From NCBI RefSeq assembly GCF_003058085.1, contig NZ_QBUD01000013.1:61591-125590 (forward strand): 64,000 nucleotides of DNA. The letters run 5' to 3'. Below the pieces are notes generated by a model. It saw only the letters and a program-made list of their open reading frames with translations, made no database searches and was not told where the DNA came from. Source of the DNA: Yoonia sediminilitoris. Its GTDB lineage: Bacteria; Pseudomonadota; Alphaproteobacteria; Rhodobacterales; Rhodobacteraceae. A program made the translations under genes and the position numbers. Each line of letters begins with the position of its first letter. The stretch's first letter is position 1. Positions 34,235-43,161 of this stretch are shown piece by piece.

Positions 34235-34951
34235 ATGCAGACCCGTCACCAGTCCAGTATCTTTGATTACAGCATGTCATCACAACGGTTGGTCGTTGCG
34301 TTGCAGATAACGTCCAATGAGGCCGCGCGCGTTGTGTCATGCACTTTTGATGGCCGGAATTTTCAGAATAGCACCGTTTTCGACGAAGCTGCGACAATTG
34401 ACGGAGTTTTCGCGGGCGATATTGCAAAGGCGTTTTGTGACTGCATTGCCGGGTTGGCGTATGAATCGCAGGTGATCGCTTTGCCAGATATCCGGATCGA
34501 GACTGAGGGCGTGACCTTGTCTGATCTGACCATCATTACGAAACAGGGCCTCTCCGGAACGCTGGATGTCGCACTCCGGTTTCGGCAATTTGTCGGCGGC
34601 TTCAGTCCATTGTTTACGGCGCAAACCGGCTTTGGTTCGAATCTGGATGATCACACCAGCCGTTTGTCGGCAGTTGTTCTGTCTGACCTCGCCATGCCCA
34701 TCCTTAACCTTTGCGAGGCTTTGGATGAACCGCTGAACGACGCGGGCCCGTCCTTTGCCAGATTTGCGCAGACTCTCGCCAGACACTCCCATGAGGTGAA
34801 GCTTCAGATAGAACTTCTAAAGCGATTTGCAGCGCGTTCCGAAACAGGCAGCACCGCCCCGAACAGACAGCAGTCATTCGGCCATGGGGCGCTGAACATT
34901 GAAAAGGCCTATGAACTGGGATTGCTGGGCAAAGCACATTTTGCGGCCTGA
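34235..34951 (+). CDS. Unknown soluble protein
   Basis: A 238-residue protein without signal peptide or membrane segment. It has a beta-rich middle with IRIETEGVTLSDLTIITKQG and a helical C-terminal half with DEPLNDAGPSFARFAQTLARHSHEV and EVKLQIELLKRF. The ATG at 34235 is chosen because GGAG lies 9 nt upstream; an ATG 15 nt earlier has no room for a site. It is convergent with the alkB gene (5 nt apart). I do not recognise a family and give no function. Confidence 0.65.
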   Translation: MQTRHQSSIFDYSMSSQRLVVALQITSNEAARVVSCTFDGRNFQNSTVFDEAATIDGVFAGDIAKAFCDCIAGLAYESQVIALPDIRIETEGVTLSDLTIITKQGLSGTLDVALRFRQFVGGFSPLFTAQTGFGSNLDDHTSRLSAVVLSDLAMPILNLCEALDEPLNDAGPSFARFAQTLARHSHEVKLQIELLKRFAARSETGSTAPNRQQSFGHGALNIEKAYELGLLGKAHFAA

Positions 34952-34956
34952 ACCGT

Positions 34957-36093
34957 TCAGGGCACCTGCGCGGCGGCCGGGCGTTTCTGCCAGTCCGTGA
35001 TTTCCGGATAATACCGCGTGCGCCATGCGACGACCCGCGGATTCATCACCTTGCGCCACAAGGACGGTGACAAGGCCAGCATCGTCATCACCGGATAGCC
35101 AAATGGCAATTGCGGGGCCTCATCCTCGCCATAGGTTTGCAGCAGCGGATAGCGGCGGTCTGGCTTGTAATGATGGTCAGAATGCCGCTGCAAATTGATC
35201 AATAGCCAGTTTGACGCCCGATATGCCGCATTCCACGAGTGGCGCGGTTTGACATGTTCATACTTGCCCTCGCCCAGGTATTTGCGGGTCAGCCCGTAAT
35301 GTTCGACATAGTTGACCAGTTCCAACTGAAAGACCGCCCAGAATGCCTGTGTGGCAAACAGGAAAACCCCCCACCAGCCCGCGATGAGGTATGCCAAAAC
35401 GATAAATCCGCCCTGCAGCGCCCAGTAACGCCAAAACGGGTTTGACCAGTCCGTCCAGGGCTTGCGTTTGCGCGCCAACATTGCGGCTTCCGCCCGGAAG
35501 GCAGACACCCCGCATTCCCTGAGGACCCGCGCAAAGAACCGATAGAACCCTTCGCCATAGCGCGCCGTGACTGCATCGCGGGGTGTCCCCACATGTCGAT
35601 GATGGACCAGCAGATGTTCAGAGCGGAAGTGCGAATAAAGAACGGACGCTAGCAGGATATCAGCCGCCCACCGCTCGATCTTTGGGCGTTGATGCATCAA
35701 TTCGTGTGCGTAGGTAATCCCGATCGTGCCGGACAAAATTCCAAGCCCCGCAAACAGCGCCCATTGCTCGACCAGGTGCAAATGATCCGTTGTCGTCAAA
35801 TAACGCATGATCCCAAAGACGGTCACAAGCTGTACCGGGACCCAGATCAGGGTAATCGCCTGATGCCAGAACAGGGTGCCGTCAGGCGCGTCCACGGCCG
35901 GGTTTTCGCAATCAAGACCAACAAGGAAATCCAGCCCCGTGAAAAGATACCAAGTCGATAACGGCAGCAGCAGCAAGGCCCAACCGCCATAGATCGCCGC
36001 CAGCATGGCAACCGGAACCAGCCCCAGCGACACCCAAAAAGGTGCTGGCGCCGCGACCCGTGCGCTGGTGTTGGTATCGTCCGAAATTGTCAT
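34957..36093 (-). CDS. alkB: Alkane 1-monooxygenase AlkB
   Basis: AlkB is a membrane di-iron enzyme that hydroxylates medium-chain alkanes with rubredoxin as electron donor. The 378-residue protein has about six hydrophobic segments and the histidine motifs: TYAHELMHQ near residue 130, EHLLVHHRHVGT near residue 160, NYVEHYGL near 265 and LQRHSDHHYKP near 300. The ATG at 36091-36093 is used instead of a TTG one codon upstream. No rubredoxin or regulator is adjacent, so the electron donor is encoded elsewhere. It may serve hydrocarbon or fatty-acid-like substrates. Confidence 0.94.
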   Translation of the reverse strand: MTISDDTNTSARVAAPAPFWVSLGLVPVAMLAAIYGGWALLLLPLSTWYLFTGLDFLVGLDCENPAVDAPDGTLFWHQAITLIWVPVQLVTVFGIMRYLTTTDHLHLVEQWALFAGLGILSGTIGITYAHELMHQRPKIERWAADILLASVLYSHFRSEHLLVHHRHVGTPRDAVTARYGEGFYRFFARVLRECGVSAFRAEAAMLARKRKPWTDWSNPFWRYWALQGGFIVLAYLIAGWWGVFLFATQAFWAVFQLELVNYVEHYGLTRKYLGEGKYEHVKPRHSWNAAYRASNWLLINLQRHSDHHYKPDRRYPLLQTYGEDEAPQLPFGYPVMTMLALSPSLWRKVMNPRVVAWRTRYYPEITDWQKRPAAAQVP

Positions 36094-36154
36094 CAATCTC
36101 GCCTTTGGTTCCAGCAGGGACCATACGGCCCCCTTTGCGCAGGCTCAATGACTG

Positions 36155-37198
36155 TCACCGCGTCACATCCGCCAGATCGTAGACTTTGCGCATGACGGTC
36201 GGCAGCGCCGCCGGACTGAAATCCTGCTGTGCAATAAAATAGCCGCGCTGCGGTTCAGCTTCTATCGGCAGGTCTGCATACATGATCGTCAGGCGCAGAT
36301 GAAAATGCGTAAATGTATGGCGGGCCTCTGCCGCAAGCTTGATCCAATCCGCATCAAGTGGCGCGTCAGGTTGCGGGTTGTCATCCCACGCCGATCCCGG
36401 CCAGCCCAGCATCCCGCCCAACAACCCGGTTTCAGGCCGGGTTTCCAACAGCCATGCGCCATCTGCCCTGCGCCCGACATAAGCGATTCCTAACCGGGTT
36501 GGCGTTTTCTTCTTTGGCGTTTTCTTTGGCAAATCAGGGGCCGAGCCTGCCTTGCGCCCATCGCAAGAATCACGCCAAGGGCAAATCCCGCAGGCGGGAT
36601 TTCGCGGCGTGCAGATCGTGGCACCAAGATCCATAACCGCCTGCGCATAGTCGCCGGGGCGTTGCATGGGTGTCAGGTCTTTTGCGCAAGCGGTCAATTC
36701 CGCCTTGGCACCGGGCAATGGCTTGTGAATATCATGCAGGCGGGCCATGACTCGCTCGACGTTGCCATCAACAACTGTCGCTGGTTGGTCAAAGGCAATC
36801 GCAGAAATCGCGGCGGCGGTGTATGGGCCGATACCCGGCAAGCCCAACAAAGCATCGTAGTCATCCGGGAACACCCCACCGTGTTCAGTCACAACGACGC
36901 GGGCGCATTTCAAAAGGTTGCGAGCCCTTGCATAATAGCCCAGCCCCGCCCACGCCGCCATGACGGCCGCGTCTTCTGCCGCAGCCAGATCCATAACCGT
37001 CGGCCAAAGCGCCATGAATTTGCGGTGATAATCACGTACCGCTGCCACAGTGGTCTGCTGCAACATCACTTCGGACAGCCAGACCGCATAGGGGTCGGGC
37101 AACACGCCCGCCTTGCGATCCGCAGGTGATGTGCGCCAAGGCATAGCCCGCGCGTTATGGTCGTACCATTCCAGCAAGGATGCACTGAGTTCACGCAA
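36155..37198 (-). CDS. mutY: A/G-specific adenine glycosylase MutY
   Basis: MutY removes adenine paired with 8-oxoguanine. The 347-residue enzyme has the N-terminal catalytic domain with SEVMLQQTTVAAVRDYH, then the HhH motif LLGLPGIGPYTAAAISAIAF with the catalytic Asp in VVDGNVERVMARL. The iron-sulfur cluster has four cysteines in CTPRNPACGICPWRDSC (C-x6-C-x2-C-x5-C). A C-terminal Nudix-like domain recognises the damaged base. The frame begins with TTG at 37198 after AAAG; an alternative start is not evident. Divergent from the DciA-like gene, 68 nt apart. Confidence 0.95.
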   Translation of the reverse strand: MRELSASLLEWYDHNARAMPWRTSPADRKAGVLPDPYAVWLSEVMLQQTTVAAVRDYHRKFMALWPTVMDLAAAEDAAVMAAWAGLGYYARARNLLKCARVVVTEHGGVFPDDYDALLGLPGIGPYTAAAISAIAFDQPATVVDGNVERVMARLHDIHKPLPGAKAELTACAKDLTPMQRPGDYAQAVMDLGATICTPRNPACGICPWRDSCDGRKAGSAPDLPKKTPKKKTPTRLGIAYVGRRADGAWLLETRPETGLLGGMLGWPGSAWDDNPQPDAPLDADWIKLAAEARHTFTHFHLRLTIMYADLPIEAEPQRGYFIAQQDFSPAALPTVMRKVYDLADVTR

Positions 37199-37266
37199 TC
37201 TTTATAGTTCCTTCATCGTTGAGTCTCTGGCTTGGCGCAGCCCGCTACATAGATTAGAGCTTAGAT

Positions 37267-37776
37267 ATGAAACAGCCATACCGCGCCAGCACCACAAAGG
37301 GATTTTCCCGCGCTGCAAGCCTGATGCAAACCCGCATCCGCAAGGCCAGCGAAGAGCGTGGTTTTGCAGTATCCAGGCTGTTGACCCACTGGCCCGAGGT
37401 TGTCGGCGACGCGATCGCAAAAATCGCAACACCGGTCAAAGTGACCTATGGCAAAGGCGGAATGGGGGCGACTCTCACGCTGCTGACGACAGGCGCGCAA
37501 GCGCCCATGCTTGAGATGCAAAAGGAACAGGTCCGCGAAAAAGTGAACGCCTGCTATGGCTATAACGCCATATCGCGCGTGCGTATCACGCAGACCGCCC
37601 CCACAGGGTTTGCCGACGGGCGGGCCGCTTTTGCCCCTGCGCCCAAAATCGAAAAGCGCGCGGACCCTACCAAGCTGAATGCGGCCATGGAATTGTCTGC
37701 CCCGATCAAAGACGACGCATTGCGCAGCGCACTTGCGGCACTTGGTGCAAATGTCCTATCAAAAACAAAATCCTAA
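37267..37776 (+). CDS. DUF721 (DciA-like) protein
   Basis: A 169-residue protein of the DUF721 family, which includes DciA, a loader or helper of the replicative helicase DnaB. It has the N-terminal domain segment SRLLTHWPEVVGDAIAKIA and the KVTYG-to-TLLTTGAQAPMLEMQKEQ strand/helix block. A long, less conserved C-tail follows. Divergent from mutY and followed by a DsbA-like gene after 13 nt, the usual arrangement in this group. Confidence 0.82.
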   Translation: MKQPYRASTTKGFSRAASLMQTRIRKASEERGFAVSRLLTHWPEVVGDAIAKIATPVKVTYGKGGMGATLTLLTTGAQAPMLEMQKEQVREKVNACYGYNAISRVRITQTAPTGFADGRAAFAPAPKIEKRADPTKLNAAMELSAPIKDDALRSALAALGANVLSKTKS

Positions 37777-37789
37777 TCAGAGGTTTATC

Positions 37790-38455
37790 ATGGAACGCAG
37801 AACACTCCTTGCTGCTGGCGGCGGCGCAATTCTAGCTCTGGGCGGCGGGTTCCTGCTGTCCCGTCCCGACCCCGAAACAGGTCTTTTGCCCGGTGCGGCA
37901 AACGCGCAAACCAGCGATGGTGCCCTACCCGACGTGATGGAAATGGTAGCGGGGAACCCGGACGCGACTGTTGAAGTCACCGAATATGCGTCATTCACCT
38001 GCCCGCATTGTGCGTCTTTTCATGCCAACCAGTATCAGCAGATCAAGGCGAACTACATCGACACCGGCAAGATCAAATTCGTCTACCGCGAGGTTTATTT
38101 TGATCGCCCCGGTCTGTGGGCATCAATGATTGCACGCTGCCCGAATACAACAGAGTTTTTCTTTGGCATGGCAGAACTTTTGTACGAAAAGCAGAAAACA
38201 TGGCTGGCAAGCGGCGATCCGGGCACGATTGTCGAGGACTTGCGCACACTTGCCAAGACAGCCGGTCTCGATGATGCGGCACTTGATGCCTGCCTTAGTG
38301 ATGGACCAAAGGCTGAAAGCCTGTTTACTTGGTATCAGGCCAATGCGGAACGCGACAGTATCTCTTCGACGCCCAGCTTTCTGATCAACGGCGAGAAATA
38401 CAGCAATATGGGCTATGACGAGTTCGCGTCCGTTCTGGACGAAAAAATCGGCTAG
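37790..38455 (+). CDS. DsbA-family thiol-disulfide protein
   Basis: A 221-residue periplasmic thioredoxin-fold protein. It has a Tat-like or Sec signal ([20 protein letters not shown], up to about residue 45). The active site CPHC lies in [17 protein letters not shown], the family's cis-Pro segment appears as [13 protein letters not shown] near the C-terminus, and a pair of extra cysteines is in ARCPNTT and DACLSDG. It probably oxidises or isomerises cysteines in exported proteins. The ATG at 37790 follows AGAGG at fair spacing. It overlaps the convergent lpxK end by 4 nt. Confidence 0.88.
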   Translation: MERRTLLAAGGGAILALGGGFLLSRPDPETGLLPGAANAQTSDGALPDVMEMVAGNPDATVEVTEYASFTCPHCASFHANQYQQIKANYIDTGKIKFVYREVYFDRPGLWASMIARCPNTTEFFFGMAELLYEKQKTWLASGDPGTIVEDLRTLAKTAGLDDAALDACLSDGPKAESLFTWYQANAERDSISSTPSFLINGEKYSNMGYDEFASVLDEKIG

Positions 38456-39426
38456 AGCCCGAGGCGAGAAAGGGCATCGTCAAGCGGTGCCCAATCCGCC
38501 AATTCAAGCCGGACCGGCAAGGTCAACACCTTGCCGCGAAAGGCTTCTGGCAACCGGACCGCATCTTTTTCGGTTGTCACCAACTGCGCCTTTTTCTGCA
38601 TTGCATCCCGCTCAAGCCGTTTCATCAAGGCGGGCGTCAGCGGTTGATGGTCCCCCAGCGCATGGGTTTGTACCACCTGTGCGCCCATGTCGCGCAGGGT
38701 CACAAAGAACTTTTCAGGATTGCCGATCCCGGCAAAGGCCAGCAAATTCAGGTCCCGCCACGGCATGCCGGTCGGCAAAGGTGCCAGATGTCCATGCAGC
38801 AAAGGCGCTGCATCGGGCCAGCGTGCCGCAAATGCGTCTTGTGCAGCGGGTGGTCCGATGGCCAGCACCAGATCGGCCCGCGCAAGCCCCACGCTGACAG
38901 GTTCACGCAATGGCCCTGCGGGCAGCACCTTGCCATTCCCGAAACCGCGCAACGCGTCGACAACAACGAGGGAAAGGTCCTTGGCCACCGTCGGATTCTG
39001 GAACCCGTCATCCAACACGATCGCTTCCGCGCCAGCACCGACCGCCAGCTGCACGCCTGCGGCCCTGTCTTTGGCAACCCACGTGGGCGCAAAGGCGGCA
39101 AGCAGGAGCGGCTCATCCCCGACATCATCTGCCGTATGCATCGACGGATCGACACGCACAGGACCTTCAAGGCGCCCGCCATAGCCTCGGCTGACAACAT
39201 GCGGTTGCTTGCCCCGGTCTTGTAGGCGCGCAACAAGTGCGATCGCCGTCGGCGTCTTGCCAGTGCCGCCTGCGTTGATATTGCCGATACAGATCACGGG
39301 AACTTGCGCCTTATAGCCCGGCTGGCGCAACCGAAGCGCTGTCAAGACGGCATAGAGCGCACCCAAAGGTGCCAAGAGCACAGCTTGCCAACTGCGTGGC
39401 TGAAACCAGAAATCAGGGGCACGCAT
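38452..39426 (-). CDS. lpxK: Tetraacyldisaccharide 4'-kinase LpxK
   Basis: LpxK adds the 4'-phosphate to lipid IVA precursor in the inner membrane. The 324-residue kinase has the P-loop in [18 protein letters not shown] near residue 48. [16 protein letters not shown] and [23 protein letters not shown] follow as family signatures. The protein starts with the usual [17 protein letters not shown] sequence. It begins 1 nt after the KdtA-like gene ends, so the two lipid A / core-sugar genes are coupled. Confidence 0.95.
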   Translation of the reverse strand: MRAPDFWFQPRSWQAVLLAPLGALYAVLTALRLRQPGYKAQVPVICIGNINAGGTGKTPTAIALVARLQDRGKQPHVVSRGYGGRLEGPVRVDPSMHTADDVGDEPLLLAAFAPTWVAKDRAAGVQLAVGAGAEAIVLDDGFQNPTVAKDLSLVVVDALRGFGNGKVLPAGPLREPVSVGLARADLVLAIGPPAAQDAFAARWPDAAPLLHGHLAPLPTGMPWRDLNLLAFAGIGNPEKFFVTLRDMGAQVVQTHALGDHQPLTPALMKRLERDAMQKKAQLVTTEKDAVRLPEAFRGKVLTLPVRLELADWAPLDDALSRLGL

Positions 39427-40623
39427 CTATAGTCCCAACTCTTCTGTCCGGCGCTGGATAATGCGCACAATCCGGTTCGTCACATCAGCCCCTCGCGATG
39501 TCACATCCCATGCCGCATGGGCCAGTGTCGCCACCTTGTCCGTCGCCAAAAGCTCTTCAACCAAGGGGCCAAGGTCGGACCCCGACCGGATCAGGTGGGA
39601 CGCACCAGCCGCATTCAAACGACCCGCATGCTTTTGAAAAGGGGTCACCTGTGGGCCGTAAAGCACGGCGGACCCAAGTGCCGCCGGTTCAAACGGGTCC
39701 CGACAGCCTCCGCCTTGCAAGGTGCCCCCGATATATGTGACAGGGGAAATCCGATACCACAGGCCAAGTTCGTCCTCTATGTCATCGACATAGACCTGTG
39801 TCAGCTCATCGGGGTCCGGTTCTTCAGACCGCAATGTGGTGTAGAAACCGTTTTCCTGCATGTGGGCCGCAAATTCAAAGGCGTCGATTGGATCGCGTGG
39901 TACGATGATCAAAAGAAGCCTGTGCGCACGGTGACTTGCGAATTTATGTGCCTTGCAGATATCGGCAATTTCGCTCTCGGGCACCGCGACCGCCAGCCAG
40001 ACAGGGCGTGTGCCAACGGCCTTTGCCAGACTTTGCCGATCTTTATCCTCGCAAGGAAGCGGCGGCGCGCAATCTTCCATCGGGCCGGTCACGCGCACAA
40101 CCTCTTGCGGGGTGCCCGCCCGGATCAACCCTTCGGCGGCGGTTTGATCAAGCGTCAGGACCGCTTCGAACTGGGACAATAGCGACCGCATCGCGCCGGG
40201 CACCCAACTGCCTGCCACCTGCTCCAACCCTTCCGCTGTTGCATCGACGAAAAGGCTGGGCAAATCGGCTTCGCGCCATTCATCAAGCAGGATGGGATCA
40301 AGATCACCACGGACCCAGATTCCCATGACGGGGTTCCAATGATCCATAAACAGGCGAATATTGTCGCGTCCTCTGGGTTCGGGAAGTGCCCGGTCTGACA
40401 AAGATTTTTCCCATTTAGGCAAAGTTGCGATCACTTGCACAGGATCGCCGTCTTCGGTCAGTTTGCGATTAAGCGTCTCGATGGCGGTCAGTTGGTCGGG
40501 ATGGCAACAGCGCGCCCAAATGACTGCCCCAAAGGGACGCGGCGGCTGTTTTGCCAATGTATCGCTGCTGACCTGTCCACCCAGCCCAGCCAAATAGGCC
40601 GCAATGGAAAGTGACCGTGCCAT
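39427..40623 (-). CDS. Divergent 3-deoxy-D-manno-octulosonic acid transferase (KdtA/WaaA-like)
   Basis: A 398-residue glycosyltransferase-B-type protein in the lpxK operon; KdtA adds Kdo to lipid A. The C-terminal half fits: YIGGTLQGGGCRDPFEPAALGSAVLYG, with GGGCRDPFEPAALG as the sugar-nucleotide site. The N-terminal half is unlike characterised KdtA: the membrane anchor is weak, and where the family has a Glu in a VGE-type motif this one has VIWARCCHPDQLTA, with no Glu. It may use another catalytic residue or act as a special branch. The ATG at 40623 has no strong Shine-Dalgarno, just GGGTATT. Confidence 0.75.
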   Translation of the reverse strand: MARSLSIAAYLAGLGGQVSSDTLAKQPPRPFGAVIWARCCHPDQLTAIETLNRKLTEDGDPVQVIATLPKWEKSLSDRALPEPRGRDNIRLFMDHWNPVMGIWVRGDLDPILLDEWREADLPSLFVDATAEGLEQVAGSWVPGAMRSLLSQFEAVLTLDQTAAEGLIRAGTPQEVVRVTGPMEDCAPPLPCEDKDRQSLAKAVGTRPVWLAVAVPESEIADICKAHKFASHRAHRLLLIIVPRDPIDAFEFAAHMQENGFYTTLRSEEPDPDELTQVYVDDIEDELGLWYRISPVTYIGGTLQGGGCRDPFEPAALGSAVLYGPQVTPFQKHAGRLNAAGASHLIRSGSDLGPLVEELLATDKVATLAHAAWDVTSRGADVTNRIVRIIQRRTEELGL

Positions 40624-40632
40624 CGGGTATTT

Positions 40633-40878
40633 TTAGCTGCCCAGTTCTTCGGTTGAAGACGCTTCTGCCTCTTCGTCGCGCAACCGGTGGATGTGGGCGA
40701 TGAAATAGCGCATATGGGCATTGTCGACAGTCCTCTGCGCCGCATTCTTCCATGCGTCATAGGCGGCCTGATAGTTGGGGTACATGCCAACCACATCTAT
40801 CGCGTCTACGTCCTTGAAAGCGTTCTTGGTCGGATCAATCAGCTCTCCGCCAAAAACGAGGTGCAAGCGTTGGGTCAT
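40633..40878 (-). CDS. DUF4170 protein
   Basis: An 81-residue protein starting MTQRLHLVFGGELIDPTKNAF; VVGMYPNYQAAYDAWKNAAQRTVDNAHMRYFIAHIHRL holds the family signature, with YDAWK and YFIAHIHRL as key parts. It lies 9 nt before the KdtA-like gene and is cotranscribed. AAAAGGA precedes the chosen ATG. The family has no assigned function; its regular place with the LPS genes suggests a link, which is inference. Confidence 0.85.
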   Translation of the reverse strand: MTQRLHLVFGGELIDPTKNAFKDVDAIDVVGMYPNYQAAYDAWKNAAQRTVDNAHMRYFIAHIHRLRDEEAEASSTEELGS

Positions 40879-40915
40879 GGGAGATCCTTTTGGTTTGAGG
40901 ACGTTCGGGCCAACA

Positions 40916-41707
40916 TTAGGGGGTTGTCGGCTGCGGCTCAAGCCGTTGAATAAGTGCCCTGTGTAACTGCGCGCCAGCAGCCATCACACCGGGGACTTGC
41001 GGGTGTTGGTTGTTGAACTGCAAGGCATTGCCATGCTGGTCGGATACGGTTGCGCCCGCTTCGGTCGCAATCAGCGCACCTGCCGCGATGTCCCATTCCC
41101 AACTGGGACGCAAAGTCATCATGCCATCGAAACGGCCCTGCCCCACCAGACACAAGCGATACGCGAGCGAGGATCGAAAAGCCCGTTTGATCGGCGGAAC
41201 TGCACCCCCCTGCCAATGATGCGGCAAGAAATTCGGCTTTGTCCCCAGAACCGTCGCATTGTTCATCCCGGCCTGTGTCGACGCAATCGGCACACCATTG
41301 GCCGTCGCACCACCGCCCAGAGATGCCGCAAACATCAAATCGCGCACGGGCAGATAAACTGCAGCAGCAATGACCCGGCCATTTTCCACAACGCCCAGCG
41401 CATGCGACCAGTCTTTGCCGCCCTCAATGAACGCGCGGGTCCCGTCAATCGGATCAACAACCAACTGCCGCCGCGTGTCCAGCCGCGCGTCTGTATCTTC
41501 GCTTTCTTCGGACAGCCAGCCGTAATCGGGGCGCGCTGCGCGCAATTCGGCGGCAAGCATCGCGTTGACGGCAAGGTCCGCTTCGGTCACGGGACCGGCC
41601 CCACCCGGCTTGTGGGTCACATCAGGGTTGTTCTTGAAATAACGCATCGCAATTGCCCCGGCTTCGCGAGCAGCGGCAACCAGCAGCGCCTCGTCAGTCA
41701 CCGGCAA
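40916..41707 (-). CDS. cysQ: 3'(2'),5'-bisphosphate nucleotidase CysQ-like
   Basis: A 263-residue inositol-monophosphatase-fold enzyme, probably acting on PAP/PAPS. The lithium-sensitive metal site appears in LSEESEDTDARLDTRRQLVVDPIDGTRAFIEG (key part DPIDGTRAFI), the first residue being preceded by the GWLSEES acid. WEWDIAAGALIATEAGA near residue 210 holds the second Asp. SLAYRLCLVGQGRFDGMM is consistent with CysQ. It overlaps pmbA by 14 nt at 41694-41707, so the two are cotranscribed. Another inositol-phosphatase family role is possible. Confidence 0.85.
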   Translation of the reverse strand: MPVTDEALLVAAAREAGAIAMRYFKNNPDVTHKPGGAGPVTEADLAVNAMLAAELRAARPDYGWLSEESEDTDARLDTRRQLVVDPIDGTRAFIEGGKDWSHALGVVENGRVIAAAVYLPVRDLMFAASLGGGATANGVPIASTQAGMNNATVLGTKPNFLPHHWQGGAVPPIKRAFRSSLAYRLCLVGQGRFDGMMTLRPSWEWDIAAGALIATEAGATVSDQHGNALQFNNQHPQVPGVMAAGAQLHRALIQRLEPQPTTP

Positions 41708-43040
41708 GCGTCAACCCCTCAACCAAAAGCGACGGCACCACATGCGTAAGATGGGGACGCGCATCATTGGCGGGAACCAGTGTCATCATCATGTCGCGCA
41801 GGTTGCCCGCCACGGTGCATCCGCTCACCGGATAGGTGATTTCACCATTCTCGACCCAAAAGCCTGCCGCGCCGCGCGAATAGTCGCCGGTATTGGGATT
41901 GATCGTCGAGCCGATCATTGATGTCACCAGCAGGCCCGTACCCATCTGTTTAACCAGATCATCGCGACTTTGCGCGCCTTGGGTCAGCGCAATGTTTGAC
42001 AGGCTCGGGTGCGGCGGCGCGCCGGTGCTGGCGACCGCGTTTGCGGTACTTTCCATGCCCAACTGCCGCGCGGTCGCGAGATCCAGCGTCCATCCCGTCA
42101 ACACCCCGCCATCGACGATCGCACGCCGCTTGGTTGCCAGCCCTTCCGCATCTACCATCCGCGAGCCTGACACGCGGCGACGGTGCGGGTCTTCAATGAT
42201 GCTCAGCCCCTTGGGCAGCACCTGTTCACCCAACTTGTCGCGCAACCAGCCCGCGCCACGCACAATCGTGCGCCCGTTGATCGTTGCCAGCAAACTGCCA
42301 ATCAGGCTGCCCGCAATGCGCTCATCAAACAGCACAGGGTAACTCCCGGTCTTGGGGCGCTTTGCGTTCATGCGCTCAACGGCACGCGCCGCTGCAACAG
42401 TTCCGATATCCTCTGCATCCCGCAAATCGGCCTGAAAAATACGGCTATCATAGTCATAGTCGCGCTCCATCCCGGTTCCGTGCCCACTGATAGCCACACA
42501 GGACAAGCCACGATCAGAGCGTGTGACGCCCCGCGAAAACCCGTTGCTGGCTGCAAAATGCATGCGGCGGCGGCTGTAGCCTGCCGACGCTGACTGCACC
42601 TGTGTCACATCCTTGTTGCGTAGGGCGGCGGCCTCTGCGCGCATGGCATCATCTTGCAGGGCGGCTGGGTCCGGTTCTTCGGTCGGGTCACAAAGTTCGA
42701 GCGATGACGCATCCACTTGCGGCGCCAACTGGTCGGGGTCGGCCAAACCGATATAGGGGTCTTCGGGGGCCTCTTTGGCCATCGCGACCGCCCGCTCGGC
42801 CATCTGGCGCAAAGTGTCCGGCTTGGTATCAGAGGATGAAACGCAGGCCTGCCGCTGCCCGATCAGCACCCGCAGACCCACGTCCGTGCCTTCGGACCGG
42901 TCCGCTTTTTCCAGAGCACCTGTGCGGACATCGATAGAAATCGAAGTCCCGTCTACAGCCACCGCAGAGGCTGCATCAGCCCCGGCATGTTTGGCGACCA
43001 CCAAGAGCTGCTGTGTCAGATCAGACAGGGATTGCGTCAT
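41694..43040 (-). CDS. pmbA: PmbA/TldE metallopeptidase family protein
   Basis: A 448-residue member of the TldD/PmbA family (PmbA is the non-catalytic partner of the TldD peptidase that matures microcin-like and other peptides). It has ISIDVRTGALEKADRSEGTDVGLRV (key part ALEKADRSEGTDVGLRV) near the N-terminus. GYSRRRMHFAASNGFSR follows near residue 160, and GTGLLVTSMIGSTINPNTGDYSRGAAGFWVENGEI (key part NTGDYSRGAAGFWVE) near the C-terminus. The ATG at 43038-43040 is preferred, after AAAAGGAGA. No tldD gene is in the window. Confidence 0.9.
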   Translation of the reverse strand: MTQSLSDLTQQLLVVAKHAGADAASAVAVDGTSISIDVRTGALEKADRSEGTDVGLRVLIGQRQACVSSSDTKPDTLRQMAERAVAMAKEAPEDPYIGLADPDQLAPQVDASSLELCDPTEEPDPAALQDDAMRAEAAALRNKDVTQVQSASAGYSRRRMHFAASNGFSRGVTRSDRGLSCVAISGHGTGMERDYDYDSRIFQADLRDAEDIGTVAAARAVERMNAKRPKTGSYPVLFDERIAGSLIGSLLATINGRTIVRGAGWLRDKLGEQVLPKGLSIIEDPHRRRVSGSRMVDAEGLATKRRAIVDGGVLTGWTLDLATARQLGMESTANAVASTGAPPHPSLSNIALTQGAQSRDDLVKQMGTGLLVTSMIGSTINPNTGDYSRGAAGFWVENGEITYPVSGCTVAGNLRDMMMTLVPANDARPHLTHVVPSLLVEGLTLAGD

Positions 43041-43161
43041 GAACTCTCCTTTTTTGCTGTCGTGGACGTAATGCCGACACGTGGCCACTGCAAGAGAACC
43101 AGTCAAAAGAAAGCGGCACGCGAGCCGCCTCGCGTGCCGCAATCACCAATGAAATCAAGCG

